A DNA stretch of 64,000 nucleotides from Vallitalea okinawensis (lineage in GTDB: Bacteria; Bacillota; Clostridia; Lachnospirales; PQDH01), in the NCBI RefSeq assembly GCF_002964605.1, contig NZ_PQDH01000002.1, positions 310,001-374,000 of the forward strand, given 5' to 3'. The notes below the pieces were generated by a model that was given only the letters and a program-made list of their open reading frames with translations, ran no database searches and was not told where the DNA came from. Positions 24,954 to 34,258 of the stretch are shown here, one piece after another (the stretch's first letter is position 1; each line of letters starts with the position of its first letter). Made by a program: the position numbers and the translations under genes.

Positions 24954-25709
24954 TCAAGCTTTTACCTGACTATTTAATATTTCAGATATTGTATCAGCCA
25001 CTTCTTTCACTGTCTTTGCTTCAAGTTCCAAATCTTGAGATTCTGAATAAATCCCACTTAACTCAATAGCAGTTGGTATACTATCATTTTTAGTATAGAT
25101 TGGTGCAGCAACGGAGGATAAAAAATCATGATACTCACGAATTTCCATCCCATAACCCAACTTCTTAATCTTAGCCAATTCCCCATTTAAATCATATGGA
25201 TTTGTAATAGTATTCTCAGTAAACTTTGTAAATTCTATATCATTTATTACCTCTTCACATAAATCATAGTTAGCCAATAAGGTTTTACCAATGCTGGTTG
25301 CATGCAAGGGACCCTCTACCCCGATATTGGGTAGGTTCACTATATTATTTTTAGGTTCATACTTAAAGGTATAAACAAAGCAAGTCTTGTTCATTTTACC
25401 AATGTAAACCGTTTTATTGAATCTTTCAGCCAGTTCTATCAAATAAGGCTCAGCCACTGCCACAAGATTATTTGATTTTACATATTTATTACCTATTTTA
25501 AAGGCTTTAATACCAATCTTATATTTCTTAACTTCTGTAATAGTCTCCTCAAACATCCCTAAAGCGAGTAATGTACCTGAAATATCATAAGCACTTGATT
25601 TTGGTATATCCATAATTTTACTTATTTCAGTTAAGGTAATACCATCTGGATGGTTTGCTACTAACTCAAGCATTTCAATACATCTGAATGTAGAACGATG
25701 TAACTTCAT
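24954..25709 (-). CDS. IclR-family transcriptional regulator
   Basis: 251 residues. The N-terminal winged helix is RCIEMLELVANHPDGITLTE, ISKIMDIPKSSAYDISGTLL; the C-terminal IclR effector domain has GPLHATSIGKTLLAN and GYGMEIREYHDFLSSVAAPI. IclR proteins commonly govern uronate and sugar-acid catabolism. It sits between the glycan operon and the epimerase gene, so it is a candidate regulator of the locus. However, the shared operator at 36237 and 37548 looks more like a GntR/HutC site than an IclR site. Confidence 0.9.
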   Translation of the reverse strand: MKLHRSTFRCIEMLELVANHPDGITLTEISKIMDIPKSSAYDISGTLLALGMFEETITEVKKYKIGIKAFKIGNKYVKSNNLVAVAEPYLIELAERFNKTVYIGKMNKTCFVYTFKYEPKNNIVNLPNIGVEGPLHATSIGKTLLANYDLCEEVINDIEFTKFTENTITNPYDLNGELAKIKKLGYGMEIREYHDFLSSVAAPIYTKNDSIPTAIELSGIYSESQDLELEAKTVKEVADTISEILNSQVKA

Positions 25710-25789
25710 AACCAGCTCTCCTTTCCAACTTCCAACAAATAGACCACTATTCTTTCTTCATAAGAAAATAAGTAATCAATTCTATAAAT

Positions 25790-25818
25790 ATTATAGTATA
25801 TTTTTCTTATTGATTCAA
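25790..25818 (-). promoter_or_regulatory. Promoter of the iclR gene
   Basis: On the minus strand TTGAAT (25813-25818) and TATAAT (25790-25795) are 17 bases apart, about 80 bases before the ATG. Confidence 0.6.
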
Positions 25819-25879
25819 CGAACACTCTCTTAAACACTAAACCCTGCATGATCATAATTTAAAAAATAACCTTTCATTG

Positions 25880-25911
25880 ATAAGGAGTCATCTTTTAGTA
25901 TGACTCCTTAT
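25880..25911 (-). terminator. Terminator of the glycan operon
   Basis: ATAAGGAGTCAT and ATGACTCCTTAT form a perfect 12-base stem with an 8-base loop, 28 bases after the stop of the nagB-like gene. It separates the long operon from iclR. The T tract is weak. Confidence 0.7.
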
Positions 25912-25938
25912 AGCACTCAACATAAAGATATGCTTGAC

Positions 25939-26730
25939 CTAAATTTCGTTTAATATTTCTTTTGAAGAGTCTTTATCTAAAAATAGTTTAACACTCCTAT
26001 GTCTACGTAAAATACTAGCAGGATTAGTATTGATTACATCTCCTAGTAATGTTTCCTTAACTGCATCTTTCTTATGCTTTTGCGGTACCGCTAAAAAGAT
26101 GTGCTTTGCTGAAACAATTGCAGGTACCGTCATGGTCATTGCAACTTTTGGTACAAAATCCTCACACTTAAAAATACCATCTTTTTCTGAGGCTTGATTA
26201 ATGGATTTCTGATCAAGATTAATTTTTTTAACTTTATAAGGATCGTTAAAATCTGATACATGCGGTTCATTGTATGCTAAATGTCCATTTTGACCTATTC
26301 CTATAACAGCTATATCAAGAGGATATTGTTCAAGTAAATTAGCATAACGCTGGCATTCAGCCTCCACATCTGTTACATTACTTCTCATAGTAAATATATT
26401 ATTAAAGGATGCTTTTGAGAATATATGCTTATAAGCAAAGTTAACAATTCTTTCCGGAGCATCATCTGGTAACCCGATGTACTCATCAAGATGGAAGGCA
26501 TTCACTTTATGCCATGGTACATCAGCAAACGTAAATAATATTTCATAGACTGCATAATGAGAAGCCGCTGGTGCAAAAACAATATTTATCTCTTCTTTTT
26601 CTTCACCTAATCCTTTAATCATCTCTGTTATTGCTTTTGCATCTGCTTCTGCCATAGATTTTTCATCTTCATAAATAAAAACTTCTATCTGATCAACCTT
26701 TGCTTGCTTTATTAGCTTTTCTTGTAACAT
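25939..26730 (-). CDS. Glucosamine-6-phosphate deaminase-like protein 1
   Basis: 263 residues of the NagB fold. FHLDEYIGLP carries the catalytic Asp of the ring-opening step. GIGQNGHLAYNEP carries the active-site His and Glu, with Asn replacing the Asp next to the His found in E. coli NagB. It continues with VSDFNDP, which marks a divergent NagB branch shared with the second copy at 35383. It would convert an amino-sugar phosphate to a ketose phosphate plus ammonia; the exact substrate is uncertain. It is the last gene of the operon, after GH20. Confidence 0.82.
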   Translation of the reverse strand: MLQEKLIKQAKVDQIEVFIYEDEKSMAEADAKAITEMIKGLGEEKEEINIVFAPAASHYAVYEILFTFADVPWHKVNAFHLDEYIGLPDDAPERIVNFAYKHIFSKASFNNIFTMRSNVTDVEAECQRYANLLEQYPLDIAVIGIGQNGHLAYNEPHVSDFNDPYKVKKINLDQKSINQASEKDGIFKCEDFVPKVAMTMTVPAIVSAKHIFLAVPQKHKKDAVKETLLGDVINTNPASILRRHRSVKLFLDKDSSKEILNEI

Positions 26731-26824
26731 AAGTTCACTCCTTATATAATTAGGGGTTATTATACGCCAGAACTATTATTAGGATCTAACTACTAATACT
26801 GTAAGAATCCCTATTACTTATAAA

Positions 26825-28651
26825 TCATTGCACAACAGTGGCATGGGCGATATTTTTATAAAATGCTTTTATTTTCTTATATTCCAAACCATTATTAATC
26901 TCATCTAATTCAGGAATTCTAGGGCGAATCCCTTTTAGGTACTCATTAACATAAAGTATAGCCTCATGGTATCTACTTATCATTCCTCCATAACGGACTT
27001 GCATAACATCAAAACCATAGGTCTTAAAGTTTTTCATCCAAATCCTTCTATGGCAGATAGCTAAATCTTTGGTTAAGGAAATGAGTACTTTATAATACTC
27101 AAGGTTATCTTTAAATAAACTTTCATCCTCTTTGTAGGCTGTAATAAGGCTTGTTCTAGCAAGTATTTTATACTTACATATGTTACATACGATACTTGCG
27201 TACTTATAGGTATCGTGTTTTGATTCGTGCTTCGATAAATACTTCTCTAAATCTTGGTAGTGTTGTAGGGCTTTGTACCAAACATCCTTATCCTTCCTTA
27301 ACTCATTGTTATAACCTATGCCAAGAATGGGATCGTCAAAATATAGATTGGGTAGTTGGAATGCCTTATAATTAACATCAGATAACCTTTCCATGATGTG
27401 ATAATCATATTTGAATAAGTAGTTGAATTTTTCTTTATTAATTTGATCTTTACAGTATATCTTTTCTGCTAAATAATATAATCCCAAAGAATAACTAGCT
27501 GGGTCACAATAAGCACCATCATCTCCCCAAATAGCCAACATGAGCTCTTGAATAGGATACTGACAAACTGTTTCATAGACTGCATCTAAATGAGCAGCAG
27601 ATTTATTGTGATCATAATGAGTCGTAAAATAGGTGTATAAACCAGAAACTAGTATTGTTTTGCGCTTTAATTTTTCATGCAGTTTTAGATTGAGAATTAA
27701 TTGTTCACTATCAACTTCATCATAATTCCAAAAACCTAAAGTTATGTCTTCAATACTATCAATAAACTCTGGTTTAAAGGTGACAGTATCTGGCTCATAA
27801 TAGCTATGATTAGAGGAATTCATCTTAATAAACATATCGCTCCAAAGATAAGTTTCTTTATAACCATGTTGATTAGCAATTTCTTTAACCTTCTTTATGT
27901 GGCGCAAGAATAATTCTTTCTTGCCTTGAAAACCAAACTTATCAATATATTTTCCTCTCCCTAGACTATGAACCTCGTCCATTCCTAGTGCTATTACTTT
28001 CGAATCAAAGACCTCACTCATTGTTTGTAGCATAAGGTCTATTAATTGATAGGTCTCTTCATTATCTACCATCAGATTCGCAATCCCATCTTGCACTTGT
28101 GAAAAATATTTCCAATGAAATAACTGCTGTAAATGTCCTAATGTCTGAATACACCCAACCAATTCTATACCTAATAACTTTCCAAAATCATTAAGTTCTC
28201 TAAGTTCTTTTTTTGTATATTTGCCACGTAGGTATCCAAAAGCAGGTACTTCACTAATTTCATACATATCTTCGGTATATAGCATAAGCCTAGAGTACCC
28301 CATTAAACTTAACTTAACCATGAACTCCTTTAAAGCCTTTACAGTAGTAACCGCATTTCTTGAATTATCTAACATGCAAGTAAGTTGAGGTACCAGAGAT
28401 TTTTCTATATAATCTGGAGTAACCAACCTACCAAATAGTAAAATCAAACACCCACGCATTGCATATTGCATACTCTCATATGTTATTGAGAGTACTTCTT
28501 TCTTTTGAAGCCTTAAACCTTCTCCGCCTTTTATAAAAACCACATTTTCTTTGCCTTCTGGTACATGATGAACATCAAAATAATCACCTAATATCTTTAA
28601 AGCACCATATAGTTCTTTTGGTGTACTGACTTTATTCCATCTTATATACAT
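26825..28651 (-). CDS. GH20 exo-beta-N-acetylhexosaminidase
   Basis: 608 residues without a signal peptide, so cytosolic. A small alpha/beta N-domain (1-110) precedes the GH20 barrel. Catalytic Asp225-Glu226 lie in ALGMDEVHSLGRGKY; MLYTEDMYE and CIQTLGHLQQ are further barrel motifs. It resembles the intracellular GH20C-type hexosaminidases that remove terminal GlcNAc or GalNAc from imported oligosaccharides by substrate-assisted catalysis. It starts 4 bases after the stop of the GH88/105 gene, which points to sequential action on one glycan. Confidence 0.85.
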   Translation of the reverse strand: MYIRWNKVSTPKELYGALKILGDYFDVHHVPEGKENVVFIKGGEGLRLQKKEVLSITYESMQYAMRGCLILLFGRLVTPDYIEKSLVPQLTCMLDNSRNAVTTVKALKEFMVKLSLMGYSRLMLYTEDMYEISEVPAFGYLRGKYTKKELRELNDFGKLLGIELVGCIQTLGHLQQLFHWKYFSQVQDGIANLMVDNEETYQLIDLMLQTMSEVFDSKVIALGMDEVHSLGRGKYIDKFGFQGKKELFLRHIKKVKEIANQHGYKETYLWSDMFIKMNSSNHSYYEPDTVTFKPEFIDSIEDITLGFWNYDEVDSEQLILNLKLHEKLKRKTILVSGLYTYFTTHYDHNKSAAHLDAVYETVCQYPIQELMLAIWGDDGAYCDPASYSLGLYYLAEKIYCKDQINKEKFNYLFKYDYHIMERLSDVNYKAFQLPNLYFDDPILGIGYNNELRKDKDVWYKALQHYQDLEKYLSKHESKHDTYKYASIVCNICKYKILARTSLITAYKEDESLFKDNLEYYKVLISLTKDLAICHRRIWMKNFKTYGFDVMQVRYGGMISRYHEAILYVNEYLKGIRPRIPELDEINNGLEYKKIKAFYKNIAHATVVQ

Positions 28652-28655
28652 AATC

Positions 28656-29750
28656 TCACCTATGATTTAATGCTTCTGTTAATACCATCATTCCAAGCCC
28701 TTGTGCGTAGGCTCTAGTATGTAATTCTTTATCCTTGTAGAAATTTAATGACACTGCCCCTAAAGCAGTCCCATCGCTAGCTAGTTCTAGTTTCCCCGTT
28801 TCCATATTTATGTTATCATAGATACCTTGTAAACCAGCAATCGCCATTTCTCTATAAGAATCATCTAAGAGATTTAATCTCATGGCCATTAATGTGCCAT
28901 AGGTAATTCCAGCAGTACCTGTTGTCTCTAAGTAGGAATCTTCGTGATCCAGCAATGTATGCCAAAGACCAGTTTCTTTATCTTGTAACTGTTCTAGGGT
29001 TTTTGTCTGAGCATTTAAAGTTTCTTGTAAAAATAGTCTTACTGCTCCATTTATTTGTGTTATTTTTAAGAATTCTGGGATTCCAGATGTTATCCAAGCA
29101 TTTCCTCTAGCCCATAAAGCTTCTGTATAAGCATGATGACCATTAAAAGTCCATACATGATACCATAAACCTGTTTTTCTATCTGCTAAATACTTTGTAT
29201 GTATCAAAAACTGACGTGCAGCCTCTTGAACATAATCTTCTCTATTTAAAAGAACCCCTGCTTTTGCTAAAAACAATACGGTCATGAATAATGTATCATC
29301 CCATAATTGCTGATCATTGAAAGAAGGCGTTCCTTCTTTTCCGCAAACATGCTGAAAACCAGCTTCCTTGGTTCTGGTTAGTTCCTCCATTACCCAGTGC
29401 GCCCAATCTTCTATTAATGAAAGATATTCGGCTTTCTTATTGATTTCGTATATACTAGTAACTGTCAACATAGGACATACTGTATTGATGTGTCGCATAT
29501 CTGGTTGCCCTTCTTCTAATCTTCTTTGAATCCAACCTTCCATGAAGTTTAAAATTTCTTCATCCATTGTCACTTCATATAATTTGAATATGCCATAGAG
29601 TCCCACACCTTGTCTCCAGTTCCAAACTGAAAACTGAAGATCCGCTTTCCAATGTTCTTCACCAGCTAAAATTTTTCTTTCACTTTCTTTTAAAGCTTCA
29701 TATAATTTATAACATTTTAATAAAATCTCTTCTCTAGTCAACATAATCAT
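28656..29750 (-). CDS. GH88/GH105 unsaturated uronyl hydrolase
   Basis: 364 residues of the alpha6/alpha6-barrel family. QLWDDTLFMTVLF contains the catalytic-type Asp, with WARGNAWITSGIPEFLK, GLWYHVW and ETTGTAGITYG. It has no signal peptide. Members hydrate the 4,5-double bond of uronic residues left by polysaccharide lyases (rhamnogalacturonan or glycosaminoglycan type). ATG at 29750 is chosen; ATG 29744 is an alternative. The ribosome binding site at 29773 is 22 bases away, but a perfect hairpin between them would bring it close. It lies immediately upstream of GH20. Confidence 0.85.
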   Translation of the reverse strand: MIMLTREEILLKCYKLYEALKESERKILAGEEHWKADLQFSVWNWRQGVGLYGIFKLYEVTMDEEILNFMEGWIQRRLEEGQPDMRHINTVCPMLTVTSIYEINKKAEYLSLIEDWAHWVMEELTRTKEAGFQHVCGKEGTPSFNDQQLWDDTLFMTVLFLAKAGVLLNREDYVQEAARQFLIHTKYLADRKTGLWYHVWTFNGHHAYTEALWARGNAWITSGIPEFLKITQINGAVRLFLQETLNAQTKTLEQLQDKETGLWHTLLDHEDSYLETTGTAGITYGTLMAMRLNLLDDSYREMAIAGLQGIYDNINMETGKLELASDGTALGAVSLNFYKDKELHTRAYAQGLGMMVLTEALNHR

Positions 29751-29753
29751 CTA

Positions 29754-29780
29754 CTGATAAGGGTATCAGCATCCTCCTTT
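29754..29780 (-). promoter_or_regulatory. Shine-Dalgarno separated from its start codon by a hairpin
   Basis: On the minus strand AAAGGAGG (29773-29780) is followed by CTGATACCCTTATCAG (29754-29769), a perfect 6-base stem with a CCCT loop, then TAG ATG. Folding of the stem reduces the spacing from 22 to about 6 bases, so the structure is likely to be needed for efficient initiation of the GH88/105 gene. Confidence 0.5.
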
Positions 29781-29909
29781 AACTATGAGTTTTGCTTTAA
29801 AAATCAATGCTTCATCTAATCTAACTTCTATGGTTCTGTGTGGCTTAGTAAGAGGCATACAAAGTATTACTAAACTTAATTCTTTGAATGCCTCAAAAAT
29901 ATACTTCAT
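29766..29909 (-). CDS. Possible 47-residue protein
   Basis: An ATG at 29909 opens a frame MKYIFEAFKELSLVILCMPL that continues to a TGA inside the leader of the GH88/105 gene. It includes a charged stretch (HRTIEVRLDE). No family was recognised and the upstream sequence (ATAGAAAAAAGT) is a poor ribosome binding site. It may be a real small protein between the binding-protein and hydrolase genes, a remnant, or chance in a short gap. Confidence 0.3.
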   Translation of the reverse strand: MKYIFEAFKELSLVILCMPLTKPHRTIEVRLDEALIFKAKLIVKGGC

Positions 29910-29949
29910 ACTTTTTTCTATCTAAGAATTATGAATCAACTCAATCAAG

Positions 29950-31623
29950 TTAACGGGTTGGTGGTGTATGTATATCAAAATCCTTTGGCTCTAAACCATA
30001 GGATTCTTTATATGCCTCCCACGCTTTAATTGCCAGTTCTTCTACATTTTCATATCCAAGTGCGTAAATTCTTTCTACAAACGCATCATAATCTTTCTCA
30101 ATGGTACTTTTACCTGTTAAGATTCCTATTATAAGGGTATCAATTTCTAATCTTATCTGAGACATAAGCTCTGTATATTCTGCTAACTCATGGGTATCTA
30201 AAGTATTGATACCTGTTCTAAACCAATTAGTGTCATTTAATACTCTCGTATAAGGATTATTGATTTCTCTAACTGCTGCTAATGCAGGATCAACTTCTCC
30301 TCCACTTATAATTGTATCTCCAGTTAGTCCAAATTCTGAGGTACGTATAAACATTGGTGTGAAAACTTCTGGTGTAGAAAACTCTTCCTTAAGTTTTTTA
30401 TCCCCATCAATGATTTCATAGGTCTCACCCTCAACCCCAAAGTTCTTAAGTTCAATTCCCTCTTCAGTGAACCAAAAATCTAAAAACTTGATGGCTGTAA
30501 CAGGATCTTGTGCAGTACTTGTAATAGCTAACCCTCTTTTTGCAAAAGGTTCATCATTTGTTGACCATACCCAACCTGCAGCTGGTTCCCATGCAGTTAA
30601 CTCAAAGCCATCTACATAATACACTTTATTTCCAGCATCATCCATAGAATAACCATAGTTTAACACGGATTCACTTGATGTATAAGTCATTCCACCTAAG
30701 CTACCTTCAGCAGACCATAATTGTTCTCTCTTATTTTTTAAATCACTCTTTGTACCACCTGGTAAATCAGGATCTATGTAACCAGCCTCTACCCATCTAC
30801 GTAATAGAGTTAACCCATCTTTAAATTCTTCCTGAAATGCTCCAAACTGAACATCTCCATTAGAATCATAATAAAATAAATAGTGCGCTCCTACTAAACC
30901 TAGAATATTAGGTCCTGCAATATGACTTTTTGAATCTAAGTCTCGTCGATCAAAGAAACAAACTCGATTTGGATCTACTGACTTCCAATAAGCAAAAACC
31001 TCTTCTAATTCTTCTAATGTTATAGGCATCCATCCGTCTTGCTTATTATTTGCCTCTCTATACTCTTTCATCCAATCTTCTCTAATTAAGAAAACATCAC
31101 TAGTTGAAGATTCATCAACATTATAGGAAGGTATATTATAAATTTTTCCATCTTTCCAAGTTGCTTGGGTTTTTGCTTCTGGGTTTGCATCAAAGTAAGC
31201 TTTGATATTTGGTGCATGTTCATTAATTAAATCTGTTAAGTCTACTAACATCCCAGTCTCAATATACGTTTCCATTGCAAATGCGTTTGTCAATGCAATT
31301 GCGTCTGGAATGTCACCAGCTGCAATTGATGTATCTAATTTTGAGTATTCTGCCGTATTACCTGAATGCGCTATTATTTCTATGCCTGTTACTTCTTGAG
31401 CTTTTTGTAAAACATAAACCAATTCGCCATTATCGTCTGTCATTGAAGGTAAGAATATGCTAACAGATTTTGTACCCTCTTCAACCTTTACATTTTCACT
31501 TTGGTCTTGATTAGCATTTTCATTGTCAGTTGTTACTTTCGTTGTGTCTTTTTCATCTGAACATCCTGTGATTGCTGATACCAATAGTATTGCTACTAAG
31601 AATGAAATAAGAACTTTTTTCAT
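29950..31623 (-). CDS. Extracellular solute-binding lipoprotein (oligosaccharide type)
   Basis: 557 residues from ATG 31623, chosen because AGAAGGAG is 9 bases upstream; a longer frame to 31677 has no such site. The lipobox AITGCSD makes it lipid-anchored outside the cell. The length and motifs (KSVSIFLPSMTDDNGELVYV, ALTNAFAMETYIETGMLVDLTDL, FLIREDWMKEY, KRGLAITSTAQDPVTAIKFL) match the large LplA-type binding proteins paired with LplB/LplC permeases, which bind complex oligosaccharides. It belongs to the glycan operon. Confidence 0.9.
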   Translation of the reverse strand: MKKVLISFLVAILLVSAITGCSDEKDTTKVTTDNENANQDQSENVKVEEGTKSVSIFLPSMTDDNGELVYVLQKAQEVTGIEIIAHSGNTAEYSKLDTSIAAGDIPDAIALTNAFAMETYIETGMLVDLTDLINEHAPNIKAYFDANPEAKTQATWKDGKIYNIPSYNVDESSTSDVFLIREDWMKEYREANNKQDGWMPITLEELEEVFAYWKSVDPNRVCFFDRRDLDSKSHIAGPNILGLVGAHYLFYYDSNGDVQFGAFQEEFKDGLTLLRRWVEAGYIDPDLPGGTKSDLKNKREQLWSAEGSLGGMTYTSSESVLNYGYSMDDAGNKVYYVDGFELTAWEPAAGWVWSTNDEPFAKRGLAITSTAQDPVTAIKFLDFWFTEEGIELKNFGVEGETYEIIDGDKKLKEEFSTPEVFTPMFIRTSEFGLTGDTIISGGEVDPALAAVREINNPYTRVLNDTNWFRTGINTLDTHELAEYTELMSQIRLEIDTLIIGILTGKSTIEKDYDAFVERIYALGYENVEELAIKAWEAYKESYGLEPKDFDIHTPPTR

Positions 31624-31658
31624 ATAAATCTTCTCCTTCTCATATTCATATTTAGATA

Positions 31659-31695
31659 GGCGTTTGTTATACGCCATAACCCGTATAAATACGGG
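31659..31695 (-). repeat. Two adjacent hairpins before the binding-protein gene
   Basis: CCCGTATAAATACGGG (31680-31695) and GGCGT...ACGCC (31659-31675) are neighbouring inverted repeats in the 195-base gap between the permease and binding-protein genes. They lie just upstream of the binding-protein ribosome binding site. Stems here commonly mark mRNA processing or stabilise the binding-protein transcript. Confidence 0.45.
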
Positions 31696-31818
31696 ATATT
31701 CTCTGCATTACTTTAAACCTAAAAAATACGATCAGTAGTAGAACAGTCTGTTTATCATTTCAATAAAGGCTTTGTTTCATTTATTAATTTATATTTAGGT
31801 CCTAATAAAATAGATATC

Positions 31819-32706
31819 TTACCCCTTCACAGAGCCAACCATTACCCCCTTCTGAAAATATTTTTGCACAAATGGATATAGTATCATCATAGGTATCATA
31901 GCAACAACAATAGTTGCATATATGAATGAATCTTGTGATACAGCAGTATTTTCTGTTATAACAACTTCAAAAGCCCCATCTACCTCTAAGTCAACAACCC
32001 ATTTTTTTAATAATACTTGTAAAGGTTGCTTACTTGTATCATCAATAACTACCATAGGCCAAAAATAAGAATTCCATCCTTCAACTAAGTAAAAAATTGC
32101 GACCGTTAATAATGCCGATACAGATAGTGGAAGATGAATTTTGGTTAATATTTTCCATGAGTTAGCCCCATCAATGGTAGCAGCTTCTTCCAATTCTTTT
32201 GGGATTGAGTCAAAAAATGACTTTAGAATAATGATATTAAATACGTCTACATTCATTCCTATAATAGGAGCCCATCTAGAATTTATAAGTCCTAAATCAA
32301 CATAATTTAGATACGTAGGTATTACCCCAGCCTTTAACCACATATTTATAATAAAAAACCATAACCAGAACATATAAGCTTTTGGCTTTCTAGATAAGAA
32401 ATAAGCAGCAGGTATAGTTAGGGACATCCCAAATAATGTACCTAGAAATGTATACATTAATGAGTTTTTTATGGCACTATTAAACACCGGTGTACTAAAT
32501 AACTGTTCAAATGAAGCAAAGGTTATTTCTTTTGGGAATAACCAGATCTGATCTTGTGCAATCATATATGGACTACTTAGAGAGTTGCTTAATACATAAA
32601 TTATTGGATATAAAAATATGATCGAAAAAACACTCAATATTATTATGTTTAAAATATTTAAAGCTCTTTCATCCTTACTCATAGCTTTCTTGTTACTCTT
32701 CTTCAT
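31819..32706 (-). CDS. LplC-type sugar ABC transporter permease
   Basis: 295 residues from ATG 32706, chosen because TAGGGGGG lies 7 bases before it; the longer frame to 32724 would overlap that site. Six membrane helices and the EAA loop KELEEAATIDGANSWKILTKIHLPLS are present. It begins 11 bases after the stop of the partner permease. It belongs to the CUT1 subgroup that works with LplB and a large binding protein and borrows an ATPase encoded elsewhere; none is in this operon. Confidence 0.9.
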   Translation of the reverse strand: MKKSNKKAMSKDERALNILNIIILSVFSIIFLYPIIYVLSNSLSSPYMIAQDQIWLFPKEITFASFEQLFSTPVFNSAIKNSLMYTFLGTLFGMSLTIPAAYFLSRKPKAYMFWLWFFIINMWLKAGVIPTYLNYVDLGLINSRWAPIIGMNVDVFNIIILKSFFDSIPKELEEAATIDGANSWKILTKIHLPLSVSALLTVAIFYLVEGWNSYFWPMVVIDDTSKQPLQVLLKKWVVDLEVDGAFEVVITENTAVSQDSFIYATIVVAMIPMMILYPFVQKYFQKGVMVGSVKG

Positions 32707-32717
32707 GTTAATCCCCC

Positions 32718-34220
32718 CTACCACAAACTATTACCTGTTTTCTTAGCTATTTTATTTGCCATGGTTACCATTATAATCGATACAACAGTATTAAATAAGC
32801 CTACAGCCGTTGCATAACTGTATTGAGGAACAGGTGAATCAATAGTTAATGATAATACAAAAGTAGATAAAACCTCTAAAGATTCTGCATTTTGAGTATT
32901 TCTTAGTAAGTATAATCTTTCATGACCTACATTTAAAATTCGACCAATTCTAAGAATTAGCATTATTATAATTGTTGGAGTAATAGCTGGTATAGTTACA
33001 TTCCAAATCTTCTGTAGTTTACTGGCTCCATCAATGCTTGCTGCTTCATATAAATTAGGATCTATTCCTGATAAAGCTGCAATGTAAATAAGTGCAGAAT
33101 ACCCTGTGTTTTGGTATAATCCTACGGCAAAATACACTGCCATAGACCATAATGGATCAAGTAAAAAATAAGTTCGTTCCATACCTAACCAAGTAGTAAT
33201 ATTATTTATTATCCCTTGATAACGAAAGAAATTAACAAATATCCCTACAACTACAACTGTAGAAATAAAATAAGGAATAAATGAAACTGTTTGAAAAAAT
33301 TTCTTTGACTTTAGGTTTCTTAATTCATTTAACATTAGAGCAAAGATAATAGAAGTTGGAAATATGAATACAATACCATAGAAATTAAGTACCAAAGTAT
33401 TAATCATAACTTCTTTGAACTTAGCATGTGTTATAAACTTCAAAAAATGATCAAAACCCACCCAAGTACTTTTGGCTATGCCCAAAAATGGATGATAATC
33501 TTGAAAGGCGATTACAAGTCCTAATTTAGGCTTATATAAGAACAATATCATCCAAATAAAAACCGGTACAAACATCAAGTATAAAACCCAGTCTTTTGAT
33601 AACTCTTTCTTCCAATCCGCTAGATGGTTTATACACCAGTTTTTAAATGACGATTTACTACGTTTTCGCCATTTATTCTTTTCCAATCGTCTGTCTTTTT
33701 TGAATGTATCAGCCTTTACTCGCATATTTTCAGAGTTTGCAATAAATATATGTTTGGTTAATTGCCATAGAAAATACGAAGATACTATTATTAACGAAGT
33801 CGATATGACCCATAGATTCAACTCACTCATATCCCCCAAATAAAAGAAGAGAAAAATTAAACTCGTAATAAATGAAATAACTACTACAGAAGTATATATT
33901 AATCCTTTCATATTAAATGTCCTATCAAGGGGTAGATGATTTCTTTTGCGAGCAAAATACGCTTTTACTGTTTGAAATAAGTTCAATACGCAAATACATA
34001 ATATTAACAGAGTTATGGCAACGGTAAAAAATTGACTCGGTATCGTTAGCCATACAAATACAAACCCAATACTAGCAAAAAAAAGCTTGACGTTATTGCT
34101 TTGCAGCTTCTCATCAGAGAAATTGGATTTTAAACACTCCAAGTTATATAATTCAACTATTTCTCTATTATGATCTCTTGTAATATTATCTAAGGTTTGT
34201 CTATATGCTTGTCTTGTCAC
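32718..34220 (-). CDS. LplB-type sugar ABC transporter permease with a long N-terminal extension
   Basis: 500 residues against the usual 300-320. The normal permease begins near residue 210 (KDWVLYLMFVPVFIWMILFL) and has the EAA loop PNLYEAASIDGASKLQKIWN. The first 205 residues are extra: a charged start, two membrane helices (about 43-83), two more (about 107-155) and a very basic stretch (KKDRRLEKNKWRKRSKSS). No start codon or internal ribosome site supports a shorter form, and the frame is uninterrupted. The function of the extension is unknown. Confidence 0.85.
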   Translation of the reverse strand: MTRQAYRQTLDNITRDHNREIVELYNLECLKSNFSDEKLQSNNVKLFFASIGFVFVWLTIPSQFFTVAITLLILCICVLNLFQTVKAYFARKRNHLPLDRTFNMKGLIYTSVVVISFITSLIFLFFYLGDMSELNLWVISTSLIIVSSYFLWQLTKHIFIANSENMRVKADTFKKDRRLEKNKWRKRSKSSFKNWCINHLADWKKELSKDWVLYLMFVPVFIWMILFLYKPKLGLVIAFQDYHPFLGIAKSTWVGFDHFLKFITHAKFKEVMINTLVLNFYGIVFIFPTSIIFALMLNELRNLKSKKFFQTVSFIPYFISTVVVVGIFVNFFRYQGIINNITTWLGMERTYFLLDPLWSMAVYFAVGLYQNTGYSALIYIAALSGIDPNLYEAASIDGASKLQKIWNVTIPAITPTIIIMLILRIGRILNVGHERLYLLRNTQNAESLEVLSTFVLSLTIDSPVPQYSYATAVGLFNTVVSIIMVTMANKIAKKTGNSLW

Positions 34221-34258
34221 AAGTACACCTCCACATCTCTTTCTAGTATCATGTTCCC

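Noticed and set aside
30000-30200. Transporter ATPase in the glycan operon
   Set aside because: No Walker motifs occur between 24954 and 37375; the importer probably shares an MsmK-like ATPase encoded elsewhere.
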